Source: an uncultured Bacilli bacterium
Lineage (GTDB): Bacteria > Bacillota_I > Bacilli_A > RF39 > UBA660
Reading direction: 5' to 3'
Length of the DNA: 64,000 bases
NCBI GenBank assembly: GCA_934096735.1
Contig: CAKOMS010000003.1
Span: 1-64,000, forward strand
Shown here: piece by piece, positions 43,061 to 53,101 of the stretch
Position numbering within the stretch: position 1 is the first letter of the stretch
How the letters are laid out: every line of letters starts with the position of its first letter
Notes under the pieces: generated by a model
Seen by the model: only the letters and a program-made list of their open reading frames with translations
The model's database searches: none
Told to the model about the DNA's origin: nothing
Position numbers and translations under genes: made by a program

Positions 43061-44554
43061 ATGGAAAGAACATTTACTGAACAAGAGTTGGTAAGAAGAG
43101 AAAAGGCTGAAAATTTAAGAAAACTTGGTCTTGATCCTTTTGGACAAAGATTTGATAGAACAAGTAATTCTAAGGATATTTTTGAAAAATATAATGAAAT
43201 GAGTAAAGAAGAACTTGAAAGTTTAAAACCAGAAGTTAGTATTGCTGGAAGAATTATGAATAAAAGAAGAAGTGGTAAAGCTGGTTTTATGGATATTCAA
43301 GATAAGTATGGTAATATTCAAATTTATATTAGTATTAGTGATGTTGGAGAAAGTGAATATGAGCTTTATAAATCATGTGATTTAGGAGATATTATTGGTA
43401 TTAATGGTTTTGTCTGTAAAACTAATACTGGTGCATTAACTGTACATGCTACAAAATATACTCATTTAGTTAAAGCATTAAAACCACTTCCTGAAAAGTA
43501 TCATGGTCTTACTGATATAGAAGAAAGATACAGAAGAAGATATGTTGATTTAATAATGAATGAAAATTCTAAGAAGATAGCATTTACTAGACCTAAGATA
43601 ATTAGATGTATACAAAATTTTATGGATGGTAGAGGTTTTACAGAAGTTGAGACTCCAGTGCTTACAAGTTTACTTACAGGTGCATCAGCAAGACCATTTG
43701 TAACTCATCATAATGCACAAGATATGGATATGTATCTAAGAATTGCTTTAGAACTTCCACTTAAGAGATTACTTGTTGGTGGTATGGAAGCGGTTTATGA
43801 AATTGGTAGAGTATTTAGAAATGAAGGAATGGATTTAAAGCATAATCCTGAGTTTACTTTAATGGAAGCATATTTAGCATATTCTAATTTAGATGGTATG
43901 ATGGAACTTACTGAAAGTATGTTTCAAACTATAGCTAATACTGTATTTAATAAAACTGTATTTAATTGGAGTGGTTATGAAATTGATTTAAAAGGACCTT
44001 GGAAAAGAATTTCTATGACTGATGCAATAAAAGAGAAAACTGGTATTGATTTTAAGAAAGAAATGAGTGTAGAAGAAGCTTTAAAATTATGTGAAGAACA
44101 TAATATTGAAGTACAAGAACATGAAAGAAATGTTGGTCATATAATTAATTTGTTCTTTGAAAAATATGTTGAAGAAACATTAATTCAACCTACATTCTTA
44201 TATGGTCATCCAGTTGAAATAAGTCCACTTACTAAGAGAAATCCAGAAGATCCAAGATTTGTAGATCGTTTTGAATTATTTATTGGCGGTAAAGAATTTG
44301 CAAATGCTTATACAGAATTAAATGATCCAATTGATCAACTTGCCAGATTTGAAGATCAAATAAGTGAAAGAGATCTTGGTAATGACGAAGCTAATGATAT
44401 TGATATGGATTTTGTTGAAGCACTTGAATATGGTATGCCTCCTGCTGGTGGAATTGGTTATGGAATTGATAGACTTTGTATGTTATTTAATGAAACAGAT
44501 ACAATTAGAGAAGTAATATTATTTCCAACTATGAAAAATATCAATAAAAATTAG
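43061..44554 (+). CDS. lysS: Lysyl-tRNA synthetase, class II
   Basis: A 497-residue synthetase: N-terminal OB-fold anticodon-binding domain ([20 protein letters not shown]) and the class II catalytic core with motif 1 ([15 protein letters not shown]), motif 2 ([20 protein letters not shown]) and motif 3 ([13 protein letters not shown]). The ATG at 43061 is preferred to that at 43055, which overlaps the ribosome binding site. It is controlled by the T-box upstream. Confidence 0.97.
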   Translation: MERTFTEQELVRREKAENLRKLGLDPFGQRFDRTSNSKDIFEKYNEMSKEELESLKPEVSIAGRIMNKRRSGKAGFMDIQDKYGNIQIYISISDVGESEYELYKSCDLGDIIGINGFVCKTNTGALTVHATKYTHLVKALKPLPEKYHGLTDIEERYRRRYVDLIMNENSKKIAFTRPKIIRCIQNFMDGRGFTEVETPVLTSLLTGASARPFVTHHNAQDMDMYLRIALELPLKRLLVGGMEAVYEIGRVFRNEGMDLKHNPEFTLMEAYLAYSNLDGMMELTESMFQTIANTVFNKTVFNWSGYEIDLKGPWKRISMTDAIKEKTGIDFKKEMSVEEALKLCEEHNIEVQEHERNVGHIINLFFEKYVEETLIQPTFLYGHPVEISPLTKRNPEDPRFVDRFELFIGGKEFANAYTELNDPIDQLARFEDQISERDLGNDEANDIDMDFVEALEYGMPPAGGIGYGIDRLCMLFNETDTIREVILFPTMKNINKN

Positions 44555-44576
44555 TGATAATTTAGTGATATTAGTG

Positions 44577-44604
44577 TTAAAAAAGCGTAAAATGCTTTTT
44601 TTTT
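44577..44604 (+). terminator. Terminator after lysS
   Basis: A stem aaaaagc / gctttttt with a short loop and a T8 tail. Confidence 0.8.
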
Positions 44605-44644
44605 GATTTTTAGAGTGTTATAATTTTTCTAGGAGGTAGAAAAG

Positions 44645-46138
44645 ATGACAAAGACACAAATTATAAGTCTTGTAGTTGTAGGTTTATTAACAGTTCTATC
44701 TGGTTTTTTCATTTTTTGGAAATCTAAAAAACATACTGGTTTTAAATGTTTAGCATTGCTTTTATTTTTAGCAGTGGCTTTAACTTGGATTTTTCCATAT
44801 GGATATTACCAAGGAGCTGAATACTATGAGTATGGTATGCAATATCAAGGAATATTTGATATTCCAAATATTATGTATTATGCAATTAGTTTTGGATGCG
44901 ATAAGATTATATTCTTAATTCTTTTAGGAGTATTCTATGCAATACTTAGTAAATGTAATGGATATAAGAAATTAGTTCATAATATCGCAAAAAGATTTGA
45001 AGGGATGGAAGTTGTATTTAGTATATTTGTATCACTATTTTTGGTAGCTCTTACAGTACTACTTAATCAAACATTTATGGTACTTGTATTTGTTCCATTT
45101 TTAGTATCAATATTACTAAATATGAAATTTGATAAAATTAGTACATTTTCTGTTACTTTTGGATCTATATTAGTAGGTATTTTAGGTACTTTATATGGTA
45201 CTGAAGGTCTTTTAGGTTTTGGAGATTATACTGGTATAAATTCAACTGATAGTATCTTATGGAGATTATTAATTTTAGTTGCTGCATTTGTAATATTTAA
45301 TTTTATTAATATATTACATATTAAAAAGAATTTAAAAGAAAATAAAAAAGTTAATGAAGAAAAGGAAGATCCATTTAAAGTTGAAAATGTAAAAGATGGT
45401 AAAACTTGGCCAATTATAGTAGTACTTGCTTTAGTATTTATTATAACTATCTTAGGTTTTGTTGGATGGAGTAATTATTTCAATATTAAATGTTTTGATG
45501 AATTCCATAATTATTTATATGGTCTTACTATTGGAGAAGAAAAAAGTTTCTTTATTTTCAAAGAATTACTTGGAAAAGTTAATGCTGATAAAGCACTTGG
45601 TACTTGGACATTATTCCATGGAAGTATTATTCTTGCATTCTTTAGTATTATTCTAGGATTATGTAATAGAATTAAATTTGATGAATTTGTTGATGCAGCA
45701 GATGAAGGAATCAAAAAATTTGGTAAGAGTATTGGATTATTTGTAATGGTATATATGATATTTGCTATTGGATATTTATGTCCATTTATACCATCAATCT
45801 TAAATGTAATGTTTAAGGGTGGATCTCATTTTAATCCATATTTAGTTAGTTTAGGAGCATTAATTTCTAACTTAACTTATACTGATTTAGGATTTGTTGG
45901 ATATTTGGTAGGTTCATTCTTTACAGGTTCATATGGAACTAATTTATCTGTACTTCATACAATATTTGTTAGTACTTATGGACTTTTACAAATTATTGGG
46001 CCAACAAGTGCAATTATGTTAATTGGACTAGGATATTTAGATATTGATTATAAATCTTGGATTAAATATATTTGGATCTTTGCTGTAAGTATGTTAGTTA
46101 TCTTAATACTAGTATTTACATTAATGACATATGTTTAA
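44645..46138 (+). CDS. YfcC/ArsB-type ion-transporter-superfamily membrane protein
   Basis: A 497-residue protein with 11-13 membrane helices. The two-fold repeat with GTLYGTEGLLGFGDYTG and FFTGSYGTNLSVLHTIFVST resembles the YfcC/DcuC/AbgT-like transporters that move organic anions or basic amino acids. The family match is from pattern and is not secure. It follows lysS but has a terminator in between and its own aggagg, so a lysine link is only a guess. Confidence 0.65.
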   Translation: MTKTQIISLVVVGLLTVLSGFFIFWKSKKHTGFKCLALLLFLAVALTWIFPYGYYQGAEYYEYGMQYQGIFDIPNIMYYAISFGCDKIIFLILLGVFYAILSKCNGYKKLVHNIAKRFEGMEVVFSIFVSLFLVALTVLLNQTFMVLVFVPFLVSILLNMKFDKISTFSVTFGSILVGILGTLYGTEGLLGFGDYTGINSTDSILWRLLILVAAFVIFNFINILHIKKNLKENKKVNEEKEDPFKVENVKDGKTWPIIVVLALVFIITILGFVGWSNYFNIKCFDEFHNYLYGLTIGEEKSFFIFKELLGKVNADKALGTWTLFHGSIILAFFSIILGLCNRIKFDEFVDAADEGIKKFGKSIGLFVMVYMIFAIGYLCPFIPSILNVMFKGGSHFNPYLVSLGALISNLTYTDLGFVGYLVGSFFTGSYGTNLSVLHTIFVSTYGLLQIIGPTSAIMLIGLGYLDIDYKSWIKYIWIFAVSMLVILILVFTLMTYV

Positions 46139-46148
46139 TAAATAAATT

Positions 46149-46177
46149 AAGAGTTTTATTAAAAGACTCTTTTTTAT
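46149..46177 (+). terminator. Terminator after the transporter gene
   Basis: A stem aagagt / actctt, extended by A-U pairs with one bulge, is followed by T6. Confidence 0.75.
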
Positions 46178-46237
46178 TTGAATAAATTAATTATAAATAT
46201 ATCATTATTAACATAGAATTGTAAGGGAGAGAATGAT

Positions 46238-48349
46238 ATGTTTAATAATTTTGGAATTAATATTAGTAATTTATTTAAAGTAGCAGAAAAAGAAAGATAT
46301 GAATTAAAACATCCTTATGTTGGTACTGAACACTTGCTACTTGCTATATTAAAATGTGATGAAGAACTTAAGAGTTTTTTATCTAAATATAATTTAACTT
46401 ATGATAATTTTAAAAAAGAACTTATTTTAGTGGTTGGTACTAGTTCTAAAAGTACTACAATAAATTTGTATACTCCGATGCTTAAAAGAGTTATTAATAC
46501 TGCAATTTCTAATAGTAAAGAGAAGTGTAATGGAGTTGTTAGTAGTAAAGAGTTACTTCTTGCTATTATTGAAGAAGGAGAAGGTATTGCAATAAGGCTT
46601 TTATTGGGTATGGGTATTGATACAGATATTATTTATAGTAAACTTAATGATAATATAAAAAGTAATAAGAAATTAGAAATATTTGAAGTTGGAGTTCTTC
46701 TTAATAGTAATATCAATATGAATGAACAAGTTATTGGAAGAGATAAAGAAATTGATTCAATTATTGAAACACTTCTTAGAAAGAAAAAAAATAATCCCTT
46801 ACTAATTGGAGATGCCGGAGTTGGTAAAACTGCTATTGTTGAAGAATTTGTAAGAAGGATAGAAAAAAAAGAAGTACCGGAAGATTTATTTGATAAAAAG
46901 GTGGTTTCTTTAGAAATGGGAGCCTTAGTGTCTGGTACTAAGTATCGTGGAGAATTTGAAGAAAAATTAACAAAAATTATTAAAGAACTTGAAAATAATC
47001 CAGATATTATTTTATTTATCGATGAAATACATTCTATGGTTAATGCTGGTGGTGCAGAGGGTGCTATTAATGCTAGTGATATTTTTAAACCTGCTCTTGC
47101 AAGAGGAGATGTTAAATGTATTGGAGCTACTACCACTGAAGAATATCAAAGATATTTTCAAAAAGATAAGGCATTAATGAGAAGATTTGAAGTTATTAAT
47201 ATATGTGAACCAAATAATGAAAAAACAAAGGATATTTTATATAAAATAAAGAATGAGTATGAAACTCATCACAATGTTAATATTACTGATGATAATATTA
47301 ATTTAATTGTTTCTTTAACTGATAAATTTATAAGGAATAAAAAAAATCCAGACAAATCAATAGATTTTTTAGATAGTGTATGTTCAAGAGTTAAATCTTT
47401 AAATAATTATAATGTTATTAAAAAAGATTTTTATAATAAACTTAGTAAATTAAGAGAAGAAAAAGAGAAAGCAGTGAGTTCAAATGACTATGATAAAGCA
47501 GTTTTAATTTATAGTGAAGAAGTTAATATTAATAATAAATTAAATTCTAATTTAAGTAAATTAAAGTATGATATAAGTGAAAAAGATATTATTGAGGTTT
47601 TAGAAAATAAGACTAATATGGTATTTACTTTAGATAAAATGAAATTTTTAGATAATATTAAAGTAAATGTAAATAGTAAACTTTTTAATTTAGAAAATGA
47701 AACTAATATGATATGTGAATTAATTAAAAATAATTTAATTAATAAAATGGGATGTCTTAAAGTTTATTTAGAAGGGGAAAAATATTTAGGTAAAAGTAGT
47801 TTAGTAAAAATTATTGGTGAGAGTTTTCCAAAAGCTAATTATATTAGAATTGATTTAAGTGAGTTTAGAAGTTCAACTGATATTAATAAACTTATTGGTA
47901 CTACTCAAGGATATATTGGGTATGGTGATGAACATTTATTATCTAGAGTTAAAAACAATAATTTTAATATAATTCATTTTGATAATTATAGTTTATGTCA
48001 TGATAATGTTAAAGAATTAATTAAAGAGATATTAAAAGAAAAATGTATTAGAGATAATTTGGGTGAAAAAATATATTTTGATAATTCTTTTATATTTATA
48101 ACAGATGATATTATTAAAAAAAGTAGTGTAGGATTTAGTAACGAACAGGGTGAAAATGTTGAAAGTGAATTATATGGATTAGTTGATAAAGTTATTAAAT
48201 TTAAATCACTTGATAAGAAAACAGTTTTAAATTATTTAGATAAATATGAAATTGAAGATAAAGATGAAATATTAAATAAATGTAATTATGAGATTTATAA
48301 TTATAAAAAGTTGTGTAAAATGGTTAGTGATAAATTACTTGTTAGATAG
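46238..48349 (+). CDS. ClpC-like AAA+ protein with degenerate second ATPase domain
   Basis: A 703-residue protein. Clp N-domain (HPYVGTEHLLLAILK, about 1-145). First AAA+ domain intact: Walker A GDAGVGKTAIVEE (near 190), Walker B ILFIDEIHSMV, and GATTTEEYQRYFQKDKALMRRF with the Arg finger. A short coiled coil lies near 405-440 (KLREEKEKAVSSNDYDKAV). The second AAA+ domain is degenerate: Walker A reads GEKYLGKSSL (near 511) and Walker B ends IIHFDNYSL, lacking the Glu. ClpC proteins are usually about 810 residues, so the C-terminal region is shortened too. An unfoldase role with altered power stroke, or an adaptor role, is inferred. A ClpP gene is not in the window. Confidence 0.85.
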   Translation: MFNNFGINISNLFKVAEKERYELKHPYVGTEHLLLAILKCDEELKSFLSKYNLTYDNFKKELILVVGTSSKSTTINLYTPMLKRVINTAISNSKEKCNGVVSSKELLLAIIEEGEGIAIRLLLGMGIDTDIIYSKLNDNIKSNKKLEIFEVGVLLNSNINMNEQVIGRDKEIDSIIETLLRKKKNNPLLIGDAGVGKTAIVEEFVRRIEKKEVPEDLFDKKVVSLEMGALVSGTKYRGEFEEKLTKIIKELENNPDIILFIDEIHSMVNAGGAEGAINASDIFKPALARGDVKCIGATTTEEYQRYFQKDKALMRRFEVINICEPNNEKTKDILYKIKNEYETHHNVNITDDNINLIVSLTDKFIRNKKNPDKSIDFLDSVCSRVKSLNNYNVIKKDFYNKLSKLREEKEKAVSSNDYDKAVLIYSEEVNINNKLNSNLSKLKYDISEKDIIEVLENKTNMVFTLDKMKFLDNIKVNVNSKLFNLENETNMICELIKNNLINKMGCLKVYLEGEKYLGKSSLVKIIGESFPKANYIRIDLSEFRSSTDINKLIGTTQGYIGYGDEHLLSRVKNNNFNIIHFDNYSLCHDNVKELIKEILKEKCIRDNLGEKIYFDNSFIFITDDIIKKSSVGFSNEQGENVESELYGLVDKVIKFKSLDKKTVLNYLDKYEIEDKDEILNKCNYEIYNYKKLCKMVSDKLLVR

Positions 48350-48352
48350 CTA

Positions 48353-48379
48353 AAAATTACTAGAGATAGTAGTTTTTTT
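48353..48379 (+). terminator. Terminator after the clpC-like gene
   Basis: An 8-bp stem (aattacta / tagtagtt, one G-U pair) is followed by a T run. Confidence 0.75.
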
Positions 48380-48412
48380 ATAAATTACTTTACACTTTAA
48401 AATATTTTTTTA

Positions 48413-48441
48413 TTGCATGATAAAAAATAAAATTATATACT
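48413..48441 (+). promoter_or_regulatory. Promoter TTGCAT-N17-TATACT
   Basis: The -35 at 48413-48418 and -10 at 48436-48441, 29 nt before the next small membrane protein gene. Confidence 0.65.
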
Positions 48442-48469
48442 TATAGAGTAGATATAAGAGGTGTTTAAA

Positions 48470-48778
48470 ATGTCCGGTAGTACAGGATATAAAGATAAAT
48501 TACTTAAAGTGTCTTTTTGGATATTTGGTATTAGTTTTATAGTTACTTTTATTTCTTTAATGGTTGATTCTGTTATAAGAAGTATTATTATAAATAAAGA
48601 TATTTTAAGTATGAGTAGTAATGTTGTTTTAGTTATTTTAATTATTAATTTTATATTTAATTTAATTGGTATTGGAATATTTTTAGTTAGTTTACAAGGA
48701 AATAATGATAAAATTGTTGATAGTAATGATTATGTAGTTTTGAAAAAAGAAGATTATGATAAAATAATTAATGGTTAA
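48470..48778 (+). CDS. Small two-helix membrane protein, unknown
   Basis: A 102-residue protein with two membrane helices (VSFWIFGISFIVTFISLMVD and VVLVILIINFIFNLIGIGIF) and a short charged tail (DYVVLKKEDYDKIING). The ATG at 48470 follows agaggtg. No family recognised; it stands alone, with the sigK-like gene convergent to it. Confidence 0.65.
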   Translation: MSGSTGYKDKLLKVSFWIFGISFIVTFISLMVDSVIRSIIINKDILSMSSNVVLVILIINFIFNLIGIGIFLVSLQGNNDKIVDSNDYVVLKKEDYDKIING

Positions 48779-48826
48779 AAGTAATAATGAAAAACATTAG
48801 ATATTATTAGTGTTCATGATGAAAAA

Positions 48827-49519
48827 TTAGATTTTTTTGTTTTTTATAAATTCACGGAGTGTTTTTGTAAGTGCTCTTTTTTCTATTCTTGAAACATAAC
48901 TTCTAGATATACCTAGAGAATCTGCAATTTCCTTTTGGGTTAAATCTTTTTCATTATTAAGGCCATATCTTTTAATTATTATTTCTTTTTCTCTTTTATT
49001 TAATTTATTTATATATTTCTTTAATAAATCAATATTATCCTTTGTATCAATAACATCAATAATATCTTCTTTTTTGTCTTCGATCATATCACTTAGATTA
49101 ATTTCATTACCTTCTTTATCGTAACCAATTGAATCATTTAAAGAGATAGTATTTTTTTGTTTTTTGGTAGTTCTATAATACATTAATATTTCATTTTGTA
49201 TGCATCTTGCTGCATAAGTGGTAATCTTTACAGTTGGAGTTTTTTTGTAAGTATCAATTCCTTTTATTAATCCAATTGTACCGATTGATATTAAATCATC
49301 CATTCCGGTACTTTTAGCATCAAATTTTTTAACTATATGTGCTACTAATCTAAGATTGTGTTCAATTAATTTACTTCTTGCTTCAGTGCTTCCTTTAAGC
49401 ATTTCATCTACTAAAGTGTCTTCTTCTTCTTTACTTAGTGGTGGTGGAAAAACATTATTTCCATAACTTCCTGTAAAGAACATCATACTTTTTACTAAAC
49501 TTATTAAATATAAAAACAT
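48827..49519 (-). CDS. sigK: Sporulation sigma factor SigK-like
   Basis: A 230-residue sigma-70 factor. Region 2 is IEHNLRLVAHIVKKFD, MDDLISIGTIGLIKGIDTYK, TYAARCIQNEILMYYR; region 4 is NKREKEIIIKRYGLNNE with helix-turn-helix QKEIADSLGISRSYVSRIEK. The N-terminus (FFTGSYGNNVFPPPLSKEEE) is the SigK/SigE type with a short pro-sequence. SigK directs late mother-cell transcription. The gene is continuous, without the skin-type interruption of B. subtilis. The start follows aggaagtg. Confidence 0.88.
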   Translation of the reverse strand: MFLYLISLVKSMMFFTGSYGNNVFPPPLSKEEEDTLVDEMLKGSTEARSKLIEHNLRLVAHIVKKFDAKSTGMDDLISIGTIGLIKGIDTYKKTPTVKITTYAARCIQNEILMYYRTTKKQKNTISLNDSIGYDKEGNEINLSDMIEDKKEDIIDVIDTKDNIDLLKKYINKLNKREKEIIIKRYGLNNEKDLTQKEIADSLGISRSYVSRIEKRALTKTLREFIKNKKI

Positions 49520-49572
49520 AATTCACTTCCTAATAAAATATATGTCTAAGTTTTTATTTAAGTAGTCTAAAA

Positions 49573-49601
49573 TTGAAATTAAACTTTTAAATGTGTACTA
49601 T
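49573..49601 (+). promoter_or_regulatory. Promoter of polA, TTGAAA-N17-TACTAT
   Basis: The -35 at 49573-49578 and -10 at 49596-49601 with an upstream TGTG. The predicted start near 49608 rules out the earlier in-frame ATG at 49591. Confidence 0.6.
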
Positions 49602-49629
49602 TTTAGATATAATAAATATGGGTGATATT

Positions 49630-52188
49630 ATGCAAAGGAAAGTAGTTTTAGTTGATGGTAATAATTTGCTATTTCGTTCTTATTATGCTACTGCATATAC
49701 TGGAACAATACTCAGAAATAGTAAAGGATTACCTACAAATGCTTTATACGGATTTTCTTCAATGATTAATAAAATAATTAATGAAGAAGAACCGGACTAC
49801 ATGGTTGTAGCATTTGATATCGGGAGAAATTTTAGAAAAAAAGAGTATGATTTTTATAAGGAAGGAAGGCAAGATACTCCAGATGAGTTAAAAGTACAGA
49901 TGCCTATTGCAAGAGAGTTACTTGATGCGATGGGGATAAGTCATATGGAACTTGAACCTTATGAGGCTGATGATATCATTGGTACTATATCTAAAAAGAG
50001 TAGTTTAAATGATGAATATTATTCATTAATTGTTTCTAGTGATAAAGATTTACTTCAACTTATTGATGATGAAACAGAAGTTAAGTTACTGAAACAAACT
50101 GGATTCATTAGATATAATAAAGAATCTTTTATGAATGATTATGGTGTTTCACCAATTAAAATAATTGATTTAAAAGCATTGATGGGAGATTCTTCAGATA
50201 ATATACCTGGTGTAAAAGGAATTGGAGAAAAAACGGCTTTAAAACTTTTACAAGAATATGGTTCACTTGATAATATTTATAATAATATAGATAGTATTAA
50301 GGGTAAATTAAAAGAAAAGTTAGAAAATGATAAGGAAAATGCTTATATTAGTTATAAACTTGCTACTATATATAGAGAAGTTCCATTAGATGTGGATTTT
50401 GAAAGTTTTAAATATAAGGGACCTGATGTAATTAAATTAAGAGAAATGTATGAAGAATTAGAATTTTATTCTCTTATTAAAAATATTAATGTAAAAGAGG
50501 ATGAAAGTAAATCTTGTGATTACGTATTAGTTAAGAATATTGATGAGATTCTTGTCTCTTCTAGTGATGAAGTTGCATATTATTTAGAAATGGATGATTA
50601 TAATTATCATTTAGGTAATATGTTAAAACTTGGTATTGCTACTAAAGATAAGACTTATATAGTAGATAGTGATTTAATAAGTAGTGCAATGGATAAAATT
50701 AAAGATAATAAATTGTATACTTATGATTTAAAGAAAAGTTTAGTTAAAATAGGAATGGATATTAAAAGTAAAGATTTAATGGTAGCATCTTATATATTAA
50801 ATTATAATAGTTTAGAAGATATAAGTACACTTATGAATGAGTTTGGATTAGATATTCCTAAGTATGAAAATATTAAGAAAAATAAATTTGAAAATATTAA
50901 TGAACTTGTTTCTAAAAAGGTTAGATTCATATATGATAATTCTAAAAAAATATTTGATAAATTAAATGAAGATGAGAAAAATTTATATGAAAATGTAGAA
51001 CATCCTTTAATTTATGTACTTGCTAGTATGGAAGTAGCAGGATTTAAATTTGATGCTTCTAAAAATACTACTTTAAAAGAAGAAATTAATAAAAGAGTTG
51101 ATATTTTAAAAGAAGAAATATATGAACTTGCTGGATGTACTTTTAATATAGCAAGTCCTAAACAACTTGGAGATGTATTATTTGAAAAATTAAAAATTGG
51201 AGTTTCTAAAAAGAATGATTATGGATATAAAACTGATGTTAAAACATTAAAGAAGTATGCAGTGGATTATCCAATAGTAGATAAAGTATTAGAATATAGA
51301 AATATTACTAAGATATTAAATACTTATTTAGAAAGTTTAGAAGAATATGCTAAATATGATGGAAAAATACATACAATATTTAATCAAACTTTAACTAGGA
51401 CTGGTAGACTTTCATCTAGTGAACCAAATTTACAAAATATTCCTGTTAAAGAAGAACTTGGTAAAAAAGTAAGAATTGCATTTGTTCCTAGTAATGATAT
51501 TTTAATAAGTGCAGATTATAGTCAAATTGAACTTAGAATATTGGCACATATTTCTAATTGTAAAGAGTTAATTGAAGCATTTAGAAGCGATGAAGATATA
51601 CATACGAAGGTTGCAAGTGATATATATGGTGTTAGTGATAAAGAAGTTACTAAAAAGATGAGAAGTACTGCTAAAGCTGTTATATTTGGCATAGTTTATG
51701 GTATTAGTGGATTTGGTTTAGGAGAAAATTTAAATATTAGTCAAAAGGAAGCTAAAGAGTTTATTAATAAATATTATGAATTTTATCCTGGTGTAAAAGA
51801 ATATATGGAAAATATTAAAGAGTATGCTTATAAAAATGGATATGTTACTACTATGTTTGGAAGAGTTAGAAATATTGGAGAGTTAAAAGATAGTAATTTC
51901 CATGTAAGAACTATGGGTGAAAGAATGGCTTTAAATACTCCAATACAAGGTACTAGTGCAGATATTATGAAAATGGCTATGATAAATGTATATAATAGAT
52001 TCATAAGTGAAGGAATAAAAAGTAAAGTTATACTTCAAGTACATGACGAAATTATAATTGATGCCTTTAAAGATGAAGAAGAAAAAATTGAAAAAATATT
52101 AAAAGAAGAAATGGAAGGAGTAGTAAAATTATCTGTTCCATTAAAAGTTGAAGTTAATACAGGAATAAATTGGTATTCTGTTAAATAA
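49630..52188 (+). CDS. polA: DNA polymerase I
   Basis: An 852-residue enzyme for Okazaki maturation and repair. The 5' nuclease domain (VVLVDGNNLLFRSYYAT, EADDIIGTI, GVKGIGEKTALKLLQEYG) is intact. The central 3'-5' exonuclease-fold domain lacks the DxE metal ligands (YYLEMDDYNYHLG), so proofreading is probably absent, as in B. subtilis PolA. The polymerase domain has TGRLSSSEPNLQNIP, SADYSQIELRILAH, the O-helix KAVIFGIVYGISGFGL and the VHDEIIID motif. The start at 49630 follows gggtga. Confidence 0.96.
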   Translation: MQRKVVLVDGNNLLFRSYYATAYTGTILRNSKGLPTNALYGFSSMINKIINEEEPDYMVVAFDIGRNFRKKEYDFYKEGRQDTPDELKVQMPIARELLDAMGISHMELEPYEADDIIGTISKKSSLNDEYYSLIVSSDKDLLQLIDDETEVKLLKQTGFIRYNKESFMNDYGVSPIKIIDLKALMGDSSDNIPGVKGIGEKTALKLLQEYGSLDNIYNNIDSIKGKLKEKLENDKENAYISYKLATIYREVPLDVDFESFKYKGPDVIKLREMYEELEFYSLIKNINVKEDESKSCDYVLVKNIDEILVSSSDEVAYYLEMDDYNYHLGNMLKLGIATKDKTYIVDSDLISSAMDKIKDNKLYTYDLKKSLVKIGMDIKSKDLMVASYILNYNSLEDISTLMNEFGLDIPKYENIKKNKFENINELVSKKVRFIYDNSKKIFDKLNEDEKNLYENVEHPLIYVLASMEVAGFKFDASKNTTLKEEINKRVDILKEEIYELAGCTFNIASPKQLGDVLFEKLKIGVSKKNDYGYKTDVKTLKKYAVDYPIVDKVLEYRNITKILNTYLESLEEYAKYDGKIHTIFNQTLTRTGRLSSSEPNLQNIPVKEELGKKVRIAFVPSNDILISADYSQIELRILAHISNCKELIEAFRSDEDIHTKVASDIYGVSDKEVTKKMRSTAKAVIFGIVYGISGFGLGENLNISQKEAKEFINKYYEFYPGVKEYMENIKEYAYKNGYVTTMFGRVRNIGELKDSNFHVRTMGERMALNTPIQGTSADIMKMAMINVYNRFISEGIKSKVILQVHDEIIIDAFKDEEEKIEKILKEEMEGVVKLSVPLKVEVNTGINWYSVK

Positions 52189-52217
52189 AATTAATTCTTT
52201 TTGAATTAGTTTTTTTT
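52189..52217 (+). terminator. Terminator after polA
   Basis: A 9-bp stem (aattaattc / gaattagtt, one G-U pair) is followed by T8. Confidence 0.8.
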
Positions 52218-52247
52218 AAGTTATGATATAATTAGAAGGGTGATGTT

Positions 52248-53069
52248 ATGCCAGAACTTGCAGAAGTTGAAACAGTAAGAAATACGTTAAAAAAAAGAAT
52301 ATTAAATAAAAAGGTTAGTGATGTAGTTATTATTTATGATGGGGTAGTAAAAAATGATTTGGATTTTTTTAGAAAAAGTCTTATTGGAAATGAATTTTGT
52401 GATATTTTAAGAATTGGTAAATGGTTAATATTTGAACTTAATGATTATTATTTATTGAGTCATTTGAGAATGGAAGGAAAATACTTTATAAAAAATAGTA
52501 ATGAACCTTTTGCTAAACATGAACATGTTATTATTAGATTTTGTGATAATACTGATTTAAGATATCATGATGTTAGAAAATTTGGAGTAATTAAAATTGT
52601 TAAAAAAGAAGATTTATATAATACAGAAGAAATTAAAAAACAAGGACCTGAAATTATAAGTGATAATCTTACTAGTGAGTATTTATTAGAAAAATTTAAA
52701 AAATGTAGGTTACCAATTAAGACCGCTTTACTTTCTCAAGATATTATTAGTGGTATTGGTAATATTTATGCAGATGAAATACTTTTTGCTTCTTTTATAA
52801 ATCCTTTAAAGAAAGCATGTTTTTTAACTCAAGATGAATGTGAAAAAATTATTTTAAATGGACGTAATATTTTGAATAAAGCAATAGAAGAAGGTGGATG
52901 TACAATTAGGAGTTATACTTCTAGCTTAGGTGTTATTGGAAATTATCAAAATTATTTAAAGGTGCATAAAAAAGAGGGAGAAAAATGTCCTAATTGTGGA
53001 AATGTAATAAAAAGAATAAAAGTTGGAGGAAGAAGTACTTATTATTGTGATAAATGTCAAGATAACTAA
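52248..53069 (+). CDS. mutM: Formamidopyrimidine-DNA glycosylase
   Basis: A 273-residue glycosylase/AP lyase that removes oxidised purines. It has the N-terminal catalytic PELAEVETVR after Met, LSHLRMEGKYF with the beta-loop Lys region, GIGNIYADEILF for the H2TH domain and the C-terminal zinc finger (KCPNCGNVIKRI, YYCDKCQ). It follows polA, as in B. subtilis. Confidence 0.96.
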   Translation: MPELAEVETVRNTLKKRILNKKVSDVVIIYDGVVKNDLDFFRKSLIGNEFCDILRIGKWLIFELNDYYLLSHLRMEGKYFIKNSNEPFAKHEHVIIRFCDNTDLRYHDVRKFGVIKIVKKEDLYNTEEIKKQGPEIISDNLTSEYLLEKFKKCRLPIKTALLSQDIISGIGNIYADEILFASFINPLKKACFLTQDECEKIILNGRNILNKAIEEGGCTIRSYTSSLGVIGNYQNYLKVHKKEGEKCPNCGNVIKRIKVGGRSTYYCDKCQDN

Positions 53070-53101
53070 TTATTAAATATATAATTTAAATGAGGGATGA
53101 A

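Noticed and set aside
46633..47136. Minus-strand frame of 167 residues inside the clpC-like gene
   Set aside because: It lies opposite the conserved AAA+ domain and has no independent support.
48827..49519. The sigma factor being SigE rather than SigK
   Set aside because: The N-terminal FFTGSYGNNVFPPPLS block is closer to SigK; however, SigE and SigK are paralogues and a tree would be needed to be final.
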